A DNA stretch of 43,148 nucleotides from RBG-16-57-9 sp964462185 (GCA_964462185.1 CAYWWV010000008.1:1-43148), one strand, 5' to 3'; numbered from the stretch's first letter, positions 1-8,776 are shown. Notes: generated from the letters alone by a model not told the origin. Translations and numbers: made by a program.

Positions 1-1
1 C

Positions 2-964
2 ACCCACTGCGACTCCCTGAAGTGTATGTTACCCGAGTTCACAGAGGCCCGGGGCTCCATGTGGGCCTACAGGGGGGATGTGGGGCTGGGGAGCCGCTCC
101 CACCTGGGCCACGTGGATGTGCCCCGCTTGTTGGAGGGCGGGGTCTCCTGTCAGTTCTTCGCTGTGAGCGCCCAGAGGACCAGGTGGCCCCCCCACCCCT
201 TGAGGACAGCCCTCTTGATGGTTGAGCGGTTCAGGAGGGAGTGCCGGGCAGAGCCTAGATTGGTCCAGGCCTTCAAGGCGGCTGACATTAGGGAGGCCAA
301 GAGGCGGGGAGGGGTTGCTGGGGTGCTGAGCATAGAGGGCTGTGACGTGTTGGAGGGCCGCGTGGAGGTGTTGAGGGTTTTCCACGCCTTGGGGGTTAGG
401 ATGGTGGGCCTGGTCCACAGCCTCAGAAACCAGTTGGCCGACGGTGTGGCCGACCGGAGGACTGGGGGTGGGCTCAGCGAGCTGGGTGTGGAGGTGGTGG
501 AGGAGTTGAACCGGCTGGGGGTCTTGGTGGATGTTAGCCACCTGAACGACCAAGGCTTCTGGGATGTTTTGGATGTCTCGCGGGACCCCATAGTGGCCAG
601 CCACAGCAACGCCCGCAGCCTCTGCAACCATCCCCGCAACCTCTCCGACGACATGGTGGTGGCATTGGCCGAGAAGGGTGGGGTGGTGGGGGTGACCTTC
701 GCACCCTCCTTCGTCTCCACGGGGGAGGCCACGCTTGAAGGCGTTGTGGATCACATAGATCGAGTGGCCGAGCTGGGTGGGGTGGAACACGTGGGGCTGG
801 GAAGCGACTTCGACGGCATCCCCACCACACCCAGGGGGTTGGAGGACGCATCCAGGTTCCCAGCCATAACGGCTGAACTCCTAGATAGAGGCTACTCTGA
901 GGGCGAGGTGGCCAAGATAATGGGCGAGAACCATCTAAGGGTGTTTGCCCAGGTGGTGGGTTAA
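2..964 (+). CDS. Membrane dipeptidase-type metallopeptidase (family M19), 5' end outside the window
   Basis: The protein is a renal-dipeptidase-like zinc hydrolase that would cleave dipeptides. The frame is open to the left edge, and its first residues THCDSL match the start of the M19 barrel (DxHxD metal-binding motif). The true start therefore lies just upstream, and the ATG at 26 is internal. Other family signatures follow in order: the bridging glutamate in SIEG, VDVSHL, ASHSNARSLCNHPRNL and GLGSDFDG, which is the usual arrangement of the two-zinc site. No signal peptide can be judged because the N-terminus is missing. It ends at TAA 962-964, 31 bases before the convergent AOR gene. Some M19 members act on other substrates such as beta-lactams, so the exact substrate is open. 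Confidence 0.9.
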   Translation, partial: THCDSLKCMLPEFTEARGSMWAYRGDVGLGSRSHLGHVDVPRLLEGGVSCQFFAVSAQRTRWPPHPLRTALLMVERFRRECRAEPRLVQAFKAADIREAKRRGGVAGVLSIEGCDVLEGRVEVLRVFHALGVRMVGLVHSLRNQLADGVADRRTGGGLSELGVEVVEELNRLGVLVDVSHLNDQGFWDVLDVSRDPIVASHSNARSLCNHPRNLSDDMVVALAEKGGVVGVTFAPSFVSTGEATLEGVVDHIDRVAELGGVEHVGLGSDFDGIPTTPRGLEDASRFPAITAELLDRGYSEGEVAKIMGENHLRVFAQVVG

Positions 965-994
965 CCAGAAAAGAAGGGGGAGGTGGAAGGGGCT

Positions 995-2863
995 CTACTC
1001 TAGCTTGGAGACGGCCTTCTCCAGGAAGCCCAAGTCGAGCCTCCTAAGAGTCTCCTTGGTGGGGATTCCCCGCTCGTCCCAGCCCAGGGTCTCGTAGAAG
1101 GCCTTCAGCTTGGTGTTCACCAGCTCCCGGTCGGTGGTCTTCCCCTTGTAGGGCCCGCTGGGCAGGGGCTCGTAGAACCTGGGGGGGTTGTCGTCGTCCT
1201 TTATGGGGGTCCACTTGTGGTCGGGGCCACCCAGTAGGAGGAGAACCCTCTGGAGGGTGACGATCCTCGGCCCCGTCTCCCGCCTCCAAGACTCCAGCGT
1301 GATGGGGAAACCTGTCACAGCCTTGGCGAAGTCGAAGGCGATGGTCTGGGGCACACCGTAGTAGGTGAAGTTGCAGAAGACGGCGCTGTCGGTGAAGACC
1401 CCTGCACTCATCTCGGTATAACCGTCCACGGCAACCGAGGTGTGGTCCCCGCCCTGGACGCTGGCTGCGTAGCTGATGTCGTGGGTGTAGTCGGCGTCGC
1501 TCCTGGTCCCATGGGCGCCCACCTCAATCCCCTTCACCTGGACGGCGTACTTCAACAACTCCTCGGCCTTCAACCCCTTCATCTCAGCGATCTTATGGGC
1601 GGCCCTGAAGGTGCCCTCGGCCAGCACATCCCCGATCCCCTCGCGGTAGGCCATCATGGTAAGGATCTTCTCGAAGGTCTCCACATCGCCCCACTTGGGC
1701 GTGAAGCCGAAGTCTTCATCGGTCAGGATCCCCCTCTGGTGAAGCTCCACGGCGTAGGCCGCGGTGTTGGGGCCGTTGATCCCGCTGTGACCCAGCTTGT
1801 CCACCAGGGCACTCAGGTGGATGTTGGCCTCGGGGTCGAATATCCCGAAGTTGGTCCCACAGTAGGCCTGGAGCTCGTAGTCGGGGAGATCGGTGATGTC
1901 CCCCTTCCAAGGCCCCGTCTTTATACAGCTAACCTTCATACAGTTGATGGTGCAGTTGAAGTCTGCCCACTTCTTCTTCACCCAGTACCTATCCTCGAAC
2001 CTGGGGCCCCCATAGCTCTCAGCATTATGCCACTCCTCCTGCCAGTTGCGGATAGGCTCGCTGCTGGTATCAGCCCCCACACCGTACCCCGAGTAACCCG
2101 TTCCATGCCTCCTGAACTGGGTCCGTCCGATGAGTATCTGGTGGACCTTCCTCCAGAGAAGCTTCACAGCCTCAGGCGCATCCACTGGGGGCAGCCGACC
2201 CCGGCCCTTCACAGCCACTGCCTTCAGGTTCTTGCTCCCCATGAGGCTGCCGTATCCGCCGTATCCAGCGGCGTGGCAGATCTTGGTCATGACGGCCGAG
2301 TTGCGGACAAGGTTCTCGGCGGCGGGCCCAATGTATATGGTTCCAGGCTCCCTCCAAAGGCCCACGTTGGGCTTACGCCGCTGGAGCTCCTCCCGCACCT
2401 CCTTGTTCAGCTTGATAAGGGTCTTCTCCCCATCCAAGCCCCAGAGGTGAGAGGCGTCCCTTATCTCGGCGCCCTCATCGGTCACCAGCAAGTATACGGG
2501 GCTCTCAGCCTTCCCCAAGAAGGTTATCCCGTCGTAGCCAGCGGATTTCAACTCGTTGGCCAGCTCGGTGGCAGCCGTGGAGCCCACCGTGCCCAGGCTT
2601 ATGGGGCTCTTGCCGCTTATGCAGATCCGGCTCCCGGGGTAGAACCCCGTCATGGGTCCTGTGAACACCGTTAAGGGGTTCTCCGGGGAGAGGGGATCCA
2701 GCTCCTCCCACTTCTCCCCCACCTTATCCCACAGAACCTTGACCGCCAGCCCTCTGCCGCCGAAGTATTGTTGGAGGGTTTTCTCGCCGTATTCCACCTC
2801 CTCTATCTTCTCTTTGGAGAGGTCTACCTCCAGCCATTTACCCGCGTATCCACCTGGACTCAT
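995..2863 (-). CDS. Aldehyde:ferredoxin oxidoreductase family tungstopterin enzyme
   Basis: At 622 aa this is the usual AOR length. AOR family enzymes oxidise aldehydes to acids with a bis-pterin tungsten centre and a 4Fe-4S cluster, passing electrons to ferredoxin. Visible family features are the N-terminal GKWLEVDLS strand, FGGRGLA (about 34-40), FTGPMTG (67-73), and the pterin-binding GGYGSLMGSKNLKA (about 202-215). Candidate cluster cysteines are C304, C308, C313 and C497; the first three have C-x3-C-x4-C spacing, looser than the C-x2-C-x3-C of Pyrococcus AOR. The later loop reads GGDHTS. The ATG overlaps the stop of the upstream ferredoxin gene (ATGA), so the two are translated together, and that ferredoxin is the likely electron acceptor. 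The aldehyde substrate cannot be told from sequence. Confidence 0.93.
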   Translation of the reverse strand: MSPGGYAGKWLEVDLSKEKIEEVEYGEKTLQQYFGGRGLAVKVLWDKVGEKWEELDPLSPENPLTVFTGPMTGFYPGSRICISGKSPISLGTVGSTAATELANELKSAGYDGITFLGKAESPVYLLVTDEGAEIRDASHLWGLDGEKTLIKLNKEVREELQRRKPNVGLWREPGTIYIGPAAENLVRNSAVMTKICHAAGYGGYGSLMGSKNLKAVAVKGRGRLPPVDAPEAVKLLWRKVHQILIGRTQFRRHGTGYSGYGVGADTSSEPIRNWQEEWHNAESYGGPRFEDRYWVKKKWADFNCTINCMKVSCIKTGPWKGDITDLPDYELQAYCGTNFGIFDPEANIHLSALVDKLGHSGINGPNTAAYAVELHQRGILTDEDFGFTPKWGDVETFEKILTMMAYREGIGDVLAEGTFRAAHKIAEMKGLKAEELLKYAVQVKGIEVGAHGTRSDADYTHDISYAASVQGGDHTSVAVDGYTEMSAGVFTDSAVFCNFTYYGVPQTIAFDFAKAVTGFPITLESWRRETGPRIVTLQRVLLLLGGPDHKWTPIKDDDNPPRFYEPLPSGPYKGKTTDRELVNTKLKAFYETLGWDERGIPTKETLRRLDLGFLEKAVSKLE

Positions 2864-3429
2864 TCAACCACCTCCTCACCCTTCTCAGCGAAGAACCTTA
2901 TGGCCAGGTCTTTGGCCACCTCCAAGGGGTTTCTGCTAAGCGTCTTCCTGTGAATATTGGGACCCTCCTTCACCAGGGTCAAAGCATTATAACCTGCCTC
3001 AGTGCAGACCTCCACACACTTGGGCTCACCTCCGCAGAGGTCGCAGATAACAGCCTTCCCATCCCCAGGATGCAGGAAAGGAACAGAGCCCGGGCAGGCC
3101 TTTATACATTCTCCGCAACCTGTGCATGCCTCCCTGTCCACCAGGACGGCATCGGTGGCCGGATCCACGGAGAGGGCGTCCACGGGACAGGACTCCACGC
3201 AGGGGTAGTCCATGCATTGGGAGCACAGGTGGGGGACCTCCAGCCCAGGGAAAGGCATGAAGACTCGTACACGACTCGCCTCCGGCCAGAAGAAGCCTTC
3301 ATGGTGGAGGCTGCAAGCCAATTCGCACCTACGACAACCGCTACACGCAGCATGATCCCTGGCTATCCAGATTTCACCCAAAGGAAACACCAAAGGACTC
3401 TGTTTTACTGAGAATAAGAATCTTCCCAT
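2860..3429 (-). CDS. Polyferredoxin-type 4Fe-4S electron-transfer subunit, partner of the AOR
   Basis: The 189-aa protein resembles HycB/DmsB-type iron-sulfur subunits. It has four cysteine groups: CSGCRRCELAC near residues 29-39, CSQCMDYPCVESCP near 69-82, CTGCGECIKACP near 102-113 and a final CDLCGGEPKCVEVC near 129-142. Together these could hold up to four 4Fe-4S clusters. There is no signal peptide or membrane segment, so it should be cytoplasmic. It lies between mscS and the AOR gene. Its ATG shares a base with the mscS stop (TAATG) and its own stop overlaps the AOR start (ATGA), so all three are coupled. The inferred role is to accept electrons from the AOR and pass them to an unknown acceptor. 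Confidence 0.9.
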   Translation of the reverse strand: MGRFLFSVKQSPLVFPLGEIWIARDHAACSGCRRCELACSLHHEGFFWPEASRVRVFMPFPGLEVPHLCSQCMDYPCVESCPVDALSVDPATDAVLVDREACTGCGECIKACPGSVPFLHPGDGKAVICDLCGGEPKCVEVCTEAGYNALTLVKEGPNIHRKTLSRNPLEVAKDLAIRFFAEKGEEVVE

Positions 3430-4211
3430 TAACCGGAAGCCTTGAGGGCCTCCAATTGCTCTGCTAGGATTCTCAGGAAGAGGTTTTTTTCCTGGAACAG
3501 CCTCTTTGCCTCGCCACGGGGGACGAAGAGCCGAATCATGTAGTTCCGACTAACCCGGTCCACCTTCTCCAAATATGTCTCTGGGGGTCTAATGTTCTTT
3601 GTTTCTCGTTCCTCTTGGAACCTCTTTATGGTTGACTCTAAGACCTTCTCCTCTAGGGCCTCTTGGGGGAGGTCGAGGGAGAAGGAGACCTGGAAGCTGT
3701 ATTTGATGACGTCCTCGTGGGTCATGTTGAGTATCTTGCTGTTCATAATCTTGGTGTTGGGTATTTTTAGGAGGTTGAAGGTGGGTGTGTATATGCTGGT
3801 GTAGTTTATGTTTATCTCCTCCACCTGTCCCTCAATGCTGTCGATGAGAACATAGTCCTTCACCTTGAAGGGCTGGCTAACCAAGACGTATATTCCAGCC
3901 ACCACGTTGTTGATGGTTTGGCTTGAGCCGAAGCCCAATATTGTGCCCAGGAGGGCTCCAGTCCCTATGAATAGGTTTGAGGGGAGGTCTAAGAGGGGGG
4001 ATATGCTGGTGAATGCCAGTATTATTGCAGCTATTCGGAGGAGGAGTATCAAGCCGTTGAGTATGTGTTCATCCAGCTCCAGGGCCCTCCAACGCTTCTT
4101 GAGGATCCTAACCAAGTACCTGTATACTAGGTAGATGACTACGAGGTATGCGGCGGCAACCGCTAGCTTGGGGCCCCTCTCCAATACCAGCTGCCTCAAA
4201 GCCTCCAACAT
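3429..4211 (-). CDS. Small-conductance mechanosensitive channel (MscS family)
   Basis: This 260-aa membrane protein has three predicted transmembrane helices at about residues 15-37, 49-72 and 80-105, followed by the MscS beta domain. The third helix carries the gly/ala-rich pore pattern (GTGALLGTILGFGSSQTINNVVAG), and the following QPFKVKDYVLI segment is the conserved start of the cytoplasmic domain. MscS channels open under membrane tension and release solutes in osmotic downshock. The unusual point is its position as first gene of a coupled trio with a polyferredoxin and an AOR, which suggests co-expression but not necessarily a shared function. A 50-base gap separates it from the GT2 gene upstream, so it may have its own promoter. 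Confidence 0.92.
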   Translation of the reverse strand: MLEALRQLVLERGPKLAVAAAYLVVIYLVYRYLVRILKKRWRALELDEHILNGLILLLRIAAIILAFTSISPLLDLPSNLFIGTGALLGTILGFGSSQTINNVVAGIYVLVSQPFKVKDYVLIDSIEGQVEEININYTSIYTPTFNLLKIPNTKIMNSKILNMTHEDVIKYSFQVSFSLDLPQEALEEKVLESTIKRFQEERETKNIRPPETYLEKVDRVSRNYMIRLFVPRGEAKRLFQEKNLFLRILAEQLEALKASG

Positions 4212-4261
4212 CTAACCACCAGACTGGTTGGTAAAGGCTTAGAAGCTGAAAAACCTTAGCC

Positions 4262-5167
4262 TTAATCCACCCAATGGCCCCCGCGCAGCTGGAGTAGGAG
4301 TCTGGAGTTAAACCCAAAGAAGACGCTTTGGGCCCCGAATAGGACTAGGAGTAGGGCAAGGAGGAAGCTGTAGGGGTGGGAAAACCCTCCTCTGCCAGAG
4401 ACGAGCTTCTGCAACACCAGCCAAACCATGAGGGCCAACCCTGAGACCAGGCATAGCCCCCCAAAGTAAAGGCTCAGGGAGTCAACCCGAAGAGAGAAAA
4501 GGTCCCGAGCCTTGGACCAGGCCTTCAAGGCGAGGGGGATCCTGCCCCTCCTGCTGTCGGAGACCTGAACGGGGACCTCGACTATGTTGAGGCCCAACTC
4601 CTCCGCAGCTAGGAGTAGCTCGGTCTCGAAGACCGAATTATTGCTGGGTATTGCCTTCAAGAGGTCTAGGATCTTGGTTCTCCGAAAGGCCTTGACGCAG
4701 GAGGTGTCGCTGAGCTGGGAGTGGAAGAGTAGGGCCACGGAGCCGTGGTAGGCTCTGCTGGCCATCCTTCTGGGGAGGGGCCTAGAGTCCAGTCCCGCGG
4801 CCATCCTCTTGCTGCCCACCACGATGTGGAAGGAGTCCAACAGCTTGACAGCCTCGAGGATGAAGTCGAGGCCCACCGAGAGATCTATGGGGAAGCATAC
4901 AACCTTCTCGAAGCTGGCTGTTTGTAGTCCCGCCTTGATGGCCTGCCCGAGTGAGGCCTCTGGTAGGGAGTGGACAGATATTCGGGAGCTGGACTCGGAG
5001 AGGGAGCGGGCTACCTCCAGGGTGTTGTCCCGGCTTCCATTCTCCACTACGAGGACCTCGAAATCATCCAAGGCCTCCTCCAGGAATGCCAGTAAGCGGG
5101 GCATATTGGCCCTCAGGGCGTGTTCCTCGTTGTAGACGGGAACCAGTATGCTGGCCTGGTGAAGCAG
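4262..5167 (-). CDS. Family 2 glycosyltransferase with two C-terminal membrane helices (dolichol-phosphate-sugar synthase-like); probable CTG start
   Basis: The first ATG (5104) would cut off the nucleotide-binding strand. Reading upstream in frame gives SILVPVYNEEHALRAN, the classic GT2 opening, and the frame is closed by TAG at 5168-5170. The only reasonable start is CTG 5167-5165, preceded by a GAGGGGG ribosome-binding site four bases away. The resulting protein is about 301 aa. It has the GT-A core with VENGSRDNT and the donor-binding region near FPIDLSVG. Two hydrophobic helices near the C-terminus (around 230-255 and 262-285) should anchor it in the membrane. Relatives transfer sugars from nucleotide donors to polyprenyl phosphate; the sugar here is unknown. 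The divergent neighbours at 5229-7456 also belong to surface-glycan synthesis. Confidence 0.85.
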   Translation of the reverse strand: MLHQASILVPVYNEEHALRANMPRLLAFLEEALDDFEVLVVENGSRDNTLEVARSLSESSSRISVHSLPEASLGQAIKAGLQTASFEKVVCFPIDLSVGLDFILEAVKLLDSFHIVVGSKRMAAGLDSRPLPRRMASRAYHGSVALLFHSQLSDTSCVKAFRRTKILDLLKAIPSNNSVFETELLLAAEELGLNIVEVPVQVSDSRRGRIPLALKAWSKARDLFSLRVDSLSLYFGGLCLVSGLALMVWLVLQKLVSGRGGFSHPYSFLLALLLVLFGAQSVFFGFNSRLLLQLRGGHWVD

Positions 5168-5170
5168 CTA

Positions 5171-5228
5171 ACCCCCTCAAAGTTTTAAACATTATTGATA
5201 TTTAGTTTTTATTGATGGTTGAGGGGTT
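5171..5228. promoter_or_regulatory. Divergent promoter region between two glycosyltransferase genes
   Basis: This 58-base AT-rich stretch separates divergent starts at 5167 (minus) and 5229 (plus). On the minus strand a GTTTAAAAC element (about 5182-5190) sits upstream of GAGGGGG and the CTG start. On the plus strand ATATTTAGTTTTTATT (about 5198-5213) is a TATA-like segment followed by GAGGGG (5221-5226) before the TTG start. It is far richer in A/T than the flanking genes. Exact transcription starts cannot be fixed by eye. Confidence 0.5.
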
Positions 5229-6323
5229 TTGAGGGTTTGCCTGGTTTGCCCAGAGGTCTTCAGCTGGGGGGTGTATGGGGGTTTCGGGTTTTTAACGAGG
5301 CTCTTGGCGAGGAATTTGGTGGAGAGGGGGGTTGAGGTCTCGGTTGTCACCAGGCGGATGTCGGGCCAGGGCAGGGTGGAGGAGTTGGAGGGGGCGACCG
5401 TGCTGGGGTATAGCCATGGGGGGTTGGGGCCCAGGGGCTGGGTTGAGGCCTTCCAGTTTCTCAGGAGGGTAGACGCAGACCTGTACCACAGCCAAGCCAT
5501 AAGCTACAACACCTATGTGGCGCTGAGGGCGGCACCCGCCGGGAAACACGTGGTCACCTTCCAGGACCCGTATAACTATGAGGAGTGGCGGCGGATATCC
5601 CAGGTGGCACCTGAGTTTGGGTCCTCCCTCCATAAGGCGTGGGAGAGGGTTGAGGCCTGGTTCCTGGGCCACACTTGTAGGATGGTTGACGGGCTTTATG
5701 CCCAGGCAAGGTTCCTGGTCCCCAGGGCTATGAGGCACTTCAGGCTCCGACAGCCGCCCAAGGTCCTCCCCAATCCCGTCCCCATCCCCCGTGAACCCCC
5801 TGGGAAGAGCGAGGCGCCCACGGTCTGCTTCCTGGCCAGATGGGACCCCCAGAAGCGGGTGGAGTTGTTCTTGGAGCTGGCGAGGAGGTTCCCAGAGGTA
5901 CGCTTCATAGCCATGGGGAGAAGCCACAACCCCAGGGTGGACGCCGCGCTGAGGAGGAGGTATGGGGGGGTGGAGAACCTTTGGCTCACGGGTTTTGTTG
6001 GTGAGGATGAGAAACAGAGGATTCTGGCCAATAGCTGGGCCCTGGTGAACACCAGTGTGAGGGAGGCCTTACCCATCAGCTTCCTTGAGGCCTTCGCAGC
6101 CGGGACCCCGGTTATCAGCGGGGAGGACCCCGACGGCTTGGTGTCCCGGTTTGGGTTCAAGGTCCAAGGGATGGACTACGGGGAGGGCATTAAGTGGCTC
6201 CTGGAGTCTGACGAGTGGTTGGAGAAGGGGGGGAGGGCCAGGAGGTATGTGGAGGAGAACCACGAGGAGGGCCTGGTGGCTGATCTCCATATTCGGGAGT
6301 ATGGGAGGGTTTTAGGGGGGTGA
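5229..6323 (+). CDS. Glycosyltransferase family 4 (GT-B fold), TTG start
   Basis: The 364-aa protein has the two-domain GT-B architecture. The N-terminal acceptor domain begins RVCLVCPEVF with a GGFG loop. The C-terminal donor domain has FLARWDPQKRVELFLELA, then FVGEDEK and VREALPISFLEAFAAGTPVI, which contains the E-x7-E-like nucleotide-sugar site. It would transfer a sugar from a nucleotide donor in polysaccharide or glycoprotein glycan synthesis; donor and acceptor are unknown. TTG at 5229 is chosen because GAGGGG lies just upstream and an earlier ATG frame stops at once. Its stop overlaps the next gene's GTG by four bases (GTGA), so it is coupled to the pyruvyl transferase, which fits a surface-glycan operon. 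Confidence 0.9.
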   Translation: MRVCLVCPEVFSWGVYGGFGFLTRLLARNLVERGVEVSVVTRRMSGQGRVEELEGATVLGYSHGGLGPRGWVEAFQFLRRVDADLYHSQAISYNTYVALRAAPAGKHVVTFQDPYNYEEWRRISQVAPEFGSSLHKAWERVEAWFLGHTCRMVDGLYAQARFLVPRAMRHFRLRQPPKVLPNPVPIPREPPGKSEAPTVCFLARWDPQKRVELFLELARRFPEVRFIAMGRSHNPRVDAALRRRYGGVENLWLTGFVGEDEKQRILANSWALVNTSVREALPISFLEAFAAGTPVISGEDPDGLVSRFGFKVQGMDYGEGIKWLLESDEWLEKGGRARRYVEENHEEGLVADLHIREYGRVLGG

Positions 6324-7456
6324 GGGCGCTGGTGTATGGTGGCTGGTTCGGCTCTGGGAACCTGGGGGACCAGGCCATCCTTATGGGGGTTAAGGCCTTG
6401 CTGGAACCCAGGATAAAAAACCTGAGGCTTACAGCCCTCTCCAGCAACCCCCCACTCACAACCAGGGCCACAGGGTTAGAGGCAGTCAAGTTGGAGAGCC
6501 CCAAAACCTTAATGAGAAAGGGTGGAAAATACTTGAAAACCCTGGTGGACGCCGACGCCCACCTTCTCACCGGGGGAACCCCCTTCTACGACTATGGGCA
6601 CATATCCAGGGTCATACACATGGCAACGCCAGGGCTCGCCAACATCCGGGTGATCGGGTTGGGGGTGGGCTGTAAACCCATAAAGTCCCTGGTGGGTAGG
6701 GAGGCCACCCGCCTGGTCCTCCGAAACATGGTTTGGCTGACCACGCGCGATAGGTTCTCATACGAGGCGTTGAAGCCCTTCCTGGGGCGCCAGGCCCCCC
6801 ACTTTCAGGTGACGGGGGACTCGGCACTAGTGTTAAGGCCCCCCAGGGTGGGGCCCCGGAAACCCAGGGTGGTTTTCTGCCCCCGAAGGCTCAGCCCCGA
6901 CTACAAGAGGCTCTACCACCAGGAACTCGGCCAGGCAGCCATCAACAAGGCCAGGAGGATGCAGGGCTTGGCTGCCGACGCCTTAATCCGAGAGGGATAC
7001 GAGGTTTGCTTCGCACCCCTTCACCGGGTCCCTCCCGATGACGACCTAGGGGAGATAAGGCTGATCCAGGGGTATATGAAGGAGGATGCCCTTGTCCTGC
7101 CCAGGCCGGCGAGCGTGGCGGAGGCTTTAAGGCTCTTTGGCTCCTCCACCCTGGTGGTTGGGCTTAGGCTTCACAGCCTGGTCTTGGCCGCCAGGGTGGG
7201 GACCCCCTTCACCTCGATTAACTACGACCCCAAGATCGAGGGCTTCGCCCGTAACCTGGGAGTAGAGGGCTTGGTGACACCCCTCGGGGGCGGCCTCCAC
7301 GCCTTGGAGGACTCGGCGTGGAGGGTGCTGGAGAAGTGGGAGGAGGTTGCCCACGCAATCACGAAGGGCGCAGCCAGGGCGAGGGAGAGGATCGAGGGCG
7401 ACGCCGACAACCTGGCTAGGAGCCTCCCCCGGATTCTCCCAGGAAGAATCTCCTAG
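6320..7456 (+). CDS. Polysaccharide pyruvyl transferase family protein (CsaB-like)
   Basis: This is a 378-aa GT-B-like protein starting at GTG 6320, overlapping the previous stop. The opening YGGWFGSGNLGDQAIL is the signature of this family, where a GN(x)GD motif marks the N-terminal domain. Later segments LRLHSLVLAARVGTPF and SINYDPKIEGFARNLG are the conserved donor-side motifs. Members add a pyruvate ketal from phosphoenolpyruvate to sugars of cell-wall or S-layer-binding polymers. Coupling to a GT4 gene and the divergent GT2 gene supports a role in cell-surface glycans. The last 41 bases overlap the 3' end of the convergent folC gene, which is unusual, but both reading frames end in conserved-looking sequence. 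Confidence 0.88.
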   Translation: MRALVYGGWFGSGNLGDQAILMGVKALLEPRIKNLRLTALSSNPPLTTRATGLEAVKLESPKTLMRKGGKYLKTLVDADAHLLTGGTPFYDYGHISRVIHMATPGLANIRVIGLGVGCKPIKSLVGREATRLVLRNMVWLTTRDRFSYEALKPFLGRQAPHFQVTGDSALVLRPPRVGPRKPRVVFCPRRLSPDYKRLYHQELGQAAINKARRMQGLAADALIREGYEVCFAPLHRVPPDDDLGEIRLIQGYMKEDALVLPRPASVAEALRLFGSSTLVVGLRLHSLVLAARVGTPFTSINYDPKIEGFARNLGVEGLVTPLGGGLHALEDSAWRVLEKWEEVAHAITKGAARARERIEGDADNLARSLPRILPGRIS

Positions 7457-8729
7457 CGTCCCCAGCCAGATAGACGGAGCCCACCACCAGGACAACCCCC
7501 CCCTCACCTGCCCTGGTGAGGGCTGCCTTGAAGGCCTTCACTTGGTCGGCCTCCACCTGGTATGGCTTGCCGTGGGAGGAGACCAGCTGGGCCAGGTAGT
7601 GGGGGTCGGCCGAGCGGCGTTTAACGCTGTGGGTGGTCAGTATGAAGTATTCCGCAACCTGGGCCAGGTCATGGATCATGGCTGGTATGTTCTTGTCGCT
7701 GGATATGGCCACTACGGCCACCAAGCCCCCCGTTGGGAGGTCCCTGTTAAAGGTGGTCCGTATGGCCGAGGTCGCCTCAGCATCCTTAGCACAGTCGAGG
7801 ATGACCAGGGGGTTCCTACGGACCACCTCCAGCCTTCCAGGCCACCTGGCCTTGGCGAGGCCCCTGCGAACCGCCTCTGGGGGGATCTCGAAGCCGTGGT
7901 TGGAGAGCTGTTCTATGGCGGCTATGGAGGTGGAGGCGTTCTCTACCTGGTGGAGGCCCAGGAGGGGTATCCAAAGGCTCTCGTAGAACCTCTTGGGGGT
8001 CTTAAGGTTGAAGGTCTGGCCCTCCAGCGTCGCCGAGCTCCTATAGTATTGGTTCACAGCTCGGGCTTGGATGACCGTGGTGTTTTTCTCCTGTGCCACT
8101 CTCTGGAAGACTCTTAGCACGTTGGGCTTGACCTCGCCTGTGACCACTGGAACCCCCTCCTTGATGATGCCCGCCTTCTCGCCGGCGATGTCCTCGAGGG
8201 TGGGGCCGAGGATGTTGACGTGTTCGAGGCCGATGTTGGTGATGACGCTGACCAGGGGCGCCAGCACATTGGTGGCATCCAGCCTGCCGCCGAGCCCCAC
8301 CTCCACGACGGCGAAGTCCACCCCCTGCTCTTGGAAGTATTTGAAGGCCACACCTGTGGCGATGTCGAAGAAGCGCAGGGGCATCGGTTTCTCCAGGGAG
8401 AGCATCTCCTGGAAGATGCCGTGGGCCTGGGTAAGCAGCCTAGCCAGGTCCCTGTCTCCGATCTCCTCGCCGTCCACCTTGATGCGCTCGTTGAACCTTA
8501 CTAGGTGGGGGGAGGTGTACAGCCCTACTTTAAACCCGGCTTCCTGGAGTATGGAGGCCGTGATGGCCGAGGTGGAGCCCTTCCCGTTGGTGCCGGCGAT
8601 GTGGATGGAGTTGAATGAGTGGTGGGGGTTCCCCAGCTTCTCCAGGTAGTAGGTGGTGGGCCCCAGGGTTCTCTTTGGCCCGAAGCGCCTCACCCCGTAG
8701 AGCCACTCCAGGGCCTCTCGTAGCTCCAT
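7416..8729 (-). CDS. folC: Folylpolyglutamate / dihydrofolate synthase-type Mur ligase (FolC family)
   Basis: The protein (about 437 aa) is an ATP-dependent amide ligase of the FolC branch. It has the P-loop IAGTNGKGSTSA near residue 46, then YTSPHLVRFNERIKVDG, EVGLGGRLDATNV and ITNIGLEHVNILGPTLEDIAGEKAGIIK, all classical FolC motifs. In archaea such proteins add glutamate to folate- or pterin-type C1 carriers, or act in related pathways. A GTG at 8735 is possible, but ATG 8729 is preferred because a TATTATAC element about 26-33 bases upstream suggests a leaderless transcript starting near it, and no ribosome-binding site is visible. The 3' end overlaps the convergent pyruvyl transferase gene by 41 bases. 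Confidence 0.92.
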   Translation of the reverse strand: MELREALEWLYGVRRFGPKRTLGPTTYYLEKLGNPHHSFNSIHIAGTNGKGSTSAITASILQEAGFKVGLYTSPHLVRFNERIKVDGEEIGDRDLARLLTQAHGIFQEMLSLEKPMPLRFFDIATGVAFKYFQEQGVDFAVVEVGLGGRLDATNVLAPLVSVITNIGLEHVNILGPTLEDIAGEKAGIIKEGVPVVTGEVKPNVLRVFQRVAQEKNTTVIQARAVNQYYRSSATLEGQTFNLKTPKRFYESLWIPLLGLHQVENASTSIAAIEQLSNHGFEIPPEAVRRGLAKARWPGRLEVVRRNPLVILDCAKDAEATSAIRTTFNRDLPTGGLVAVVAISSDKNIPAMIHDLAQVAEYFILTTHSVKRRSADPHYLAQLVSSHGKPYQVEADQVKAFKAALTRAGEGGVVLVVGSVYLAGDARRFFLGESGGGS

Positions 8730-8776
8730 ATCCACTAGGGAAGAACGCCCCCATGTATAATAAGGAGAGCCTTGGG

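Noticed and set aside
1442..2674. 410-codon plus-strand open frame opposite the AOR gene
   Set aside because: Antisense shadow in GC-rich DNA; the minus frame has clear AOR motifs while this frame is Gly/Pro/His/Leu-rich without domains.
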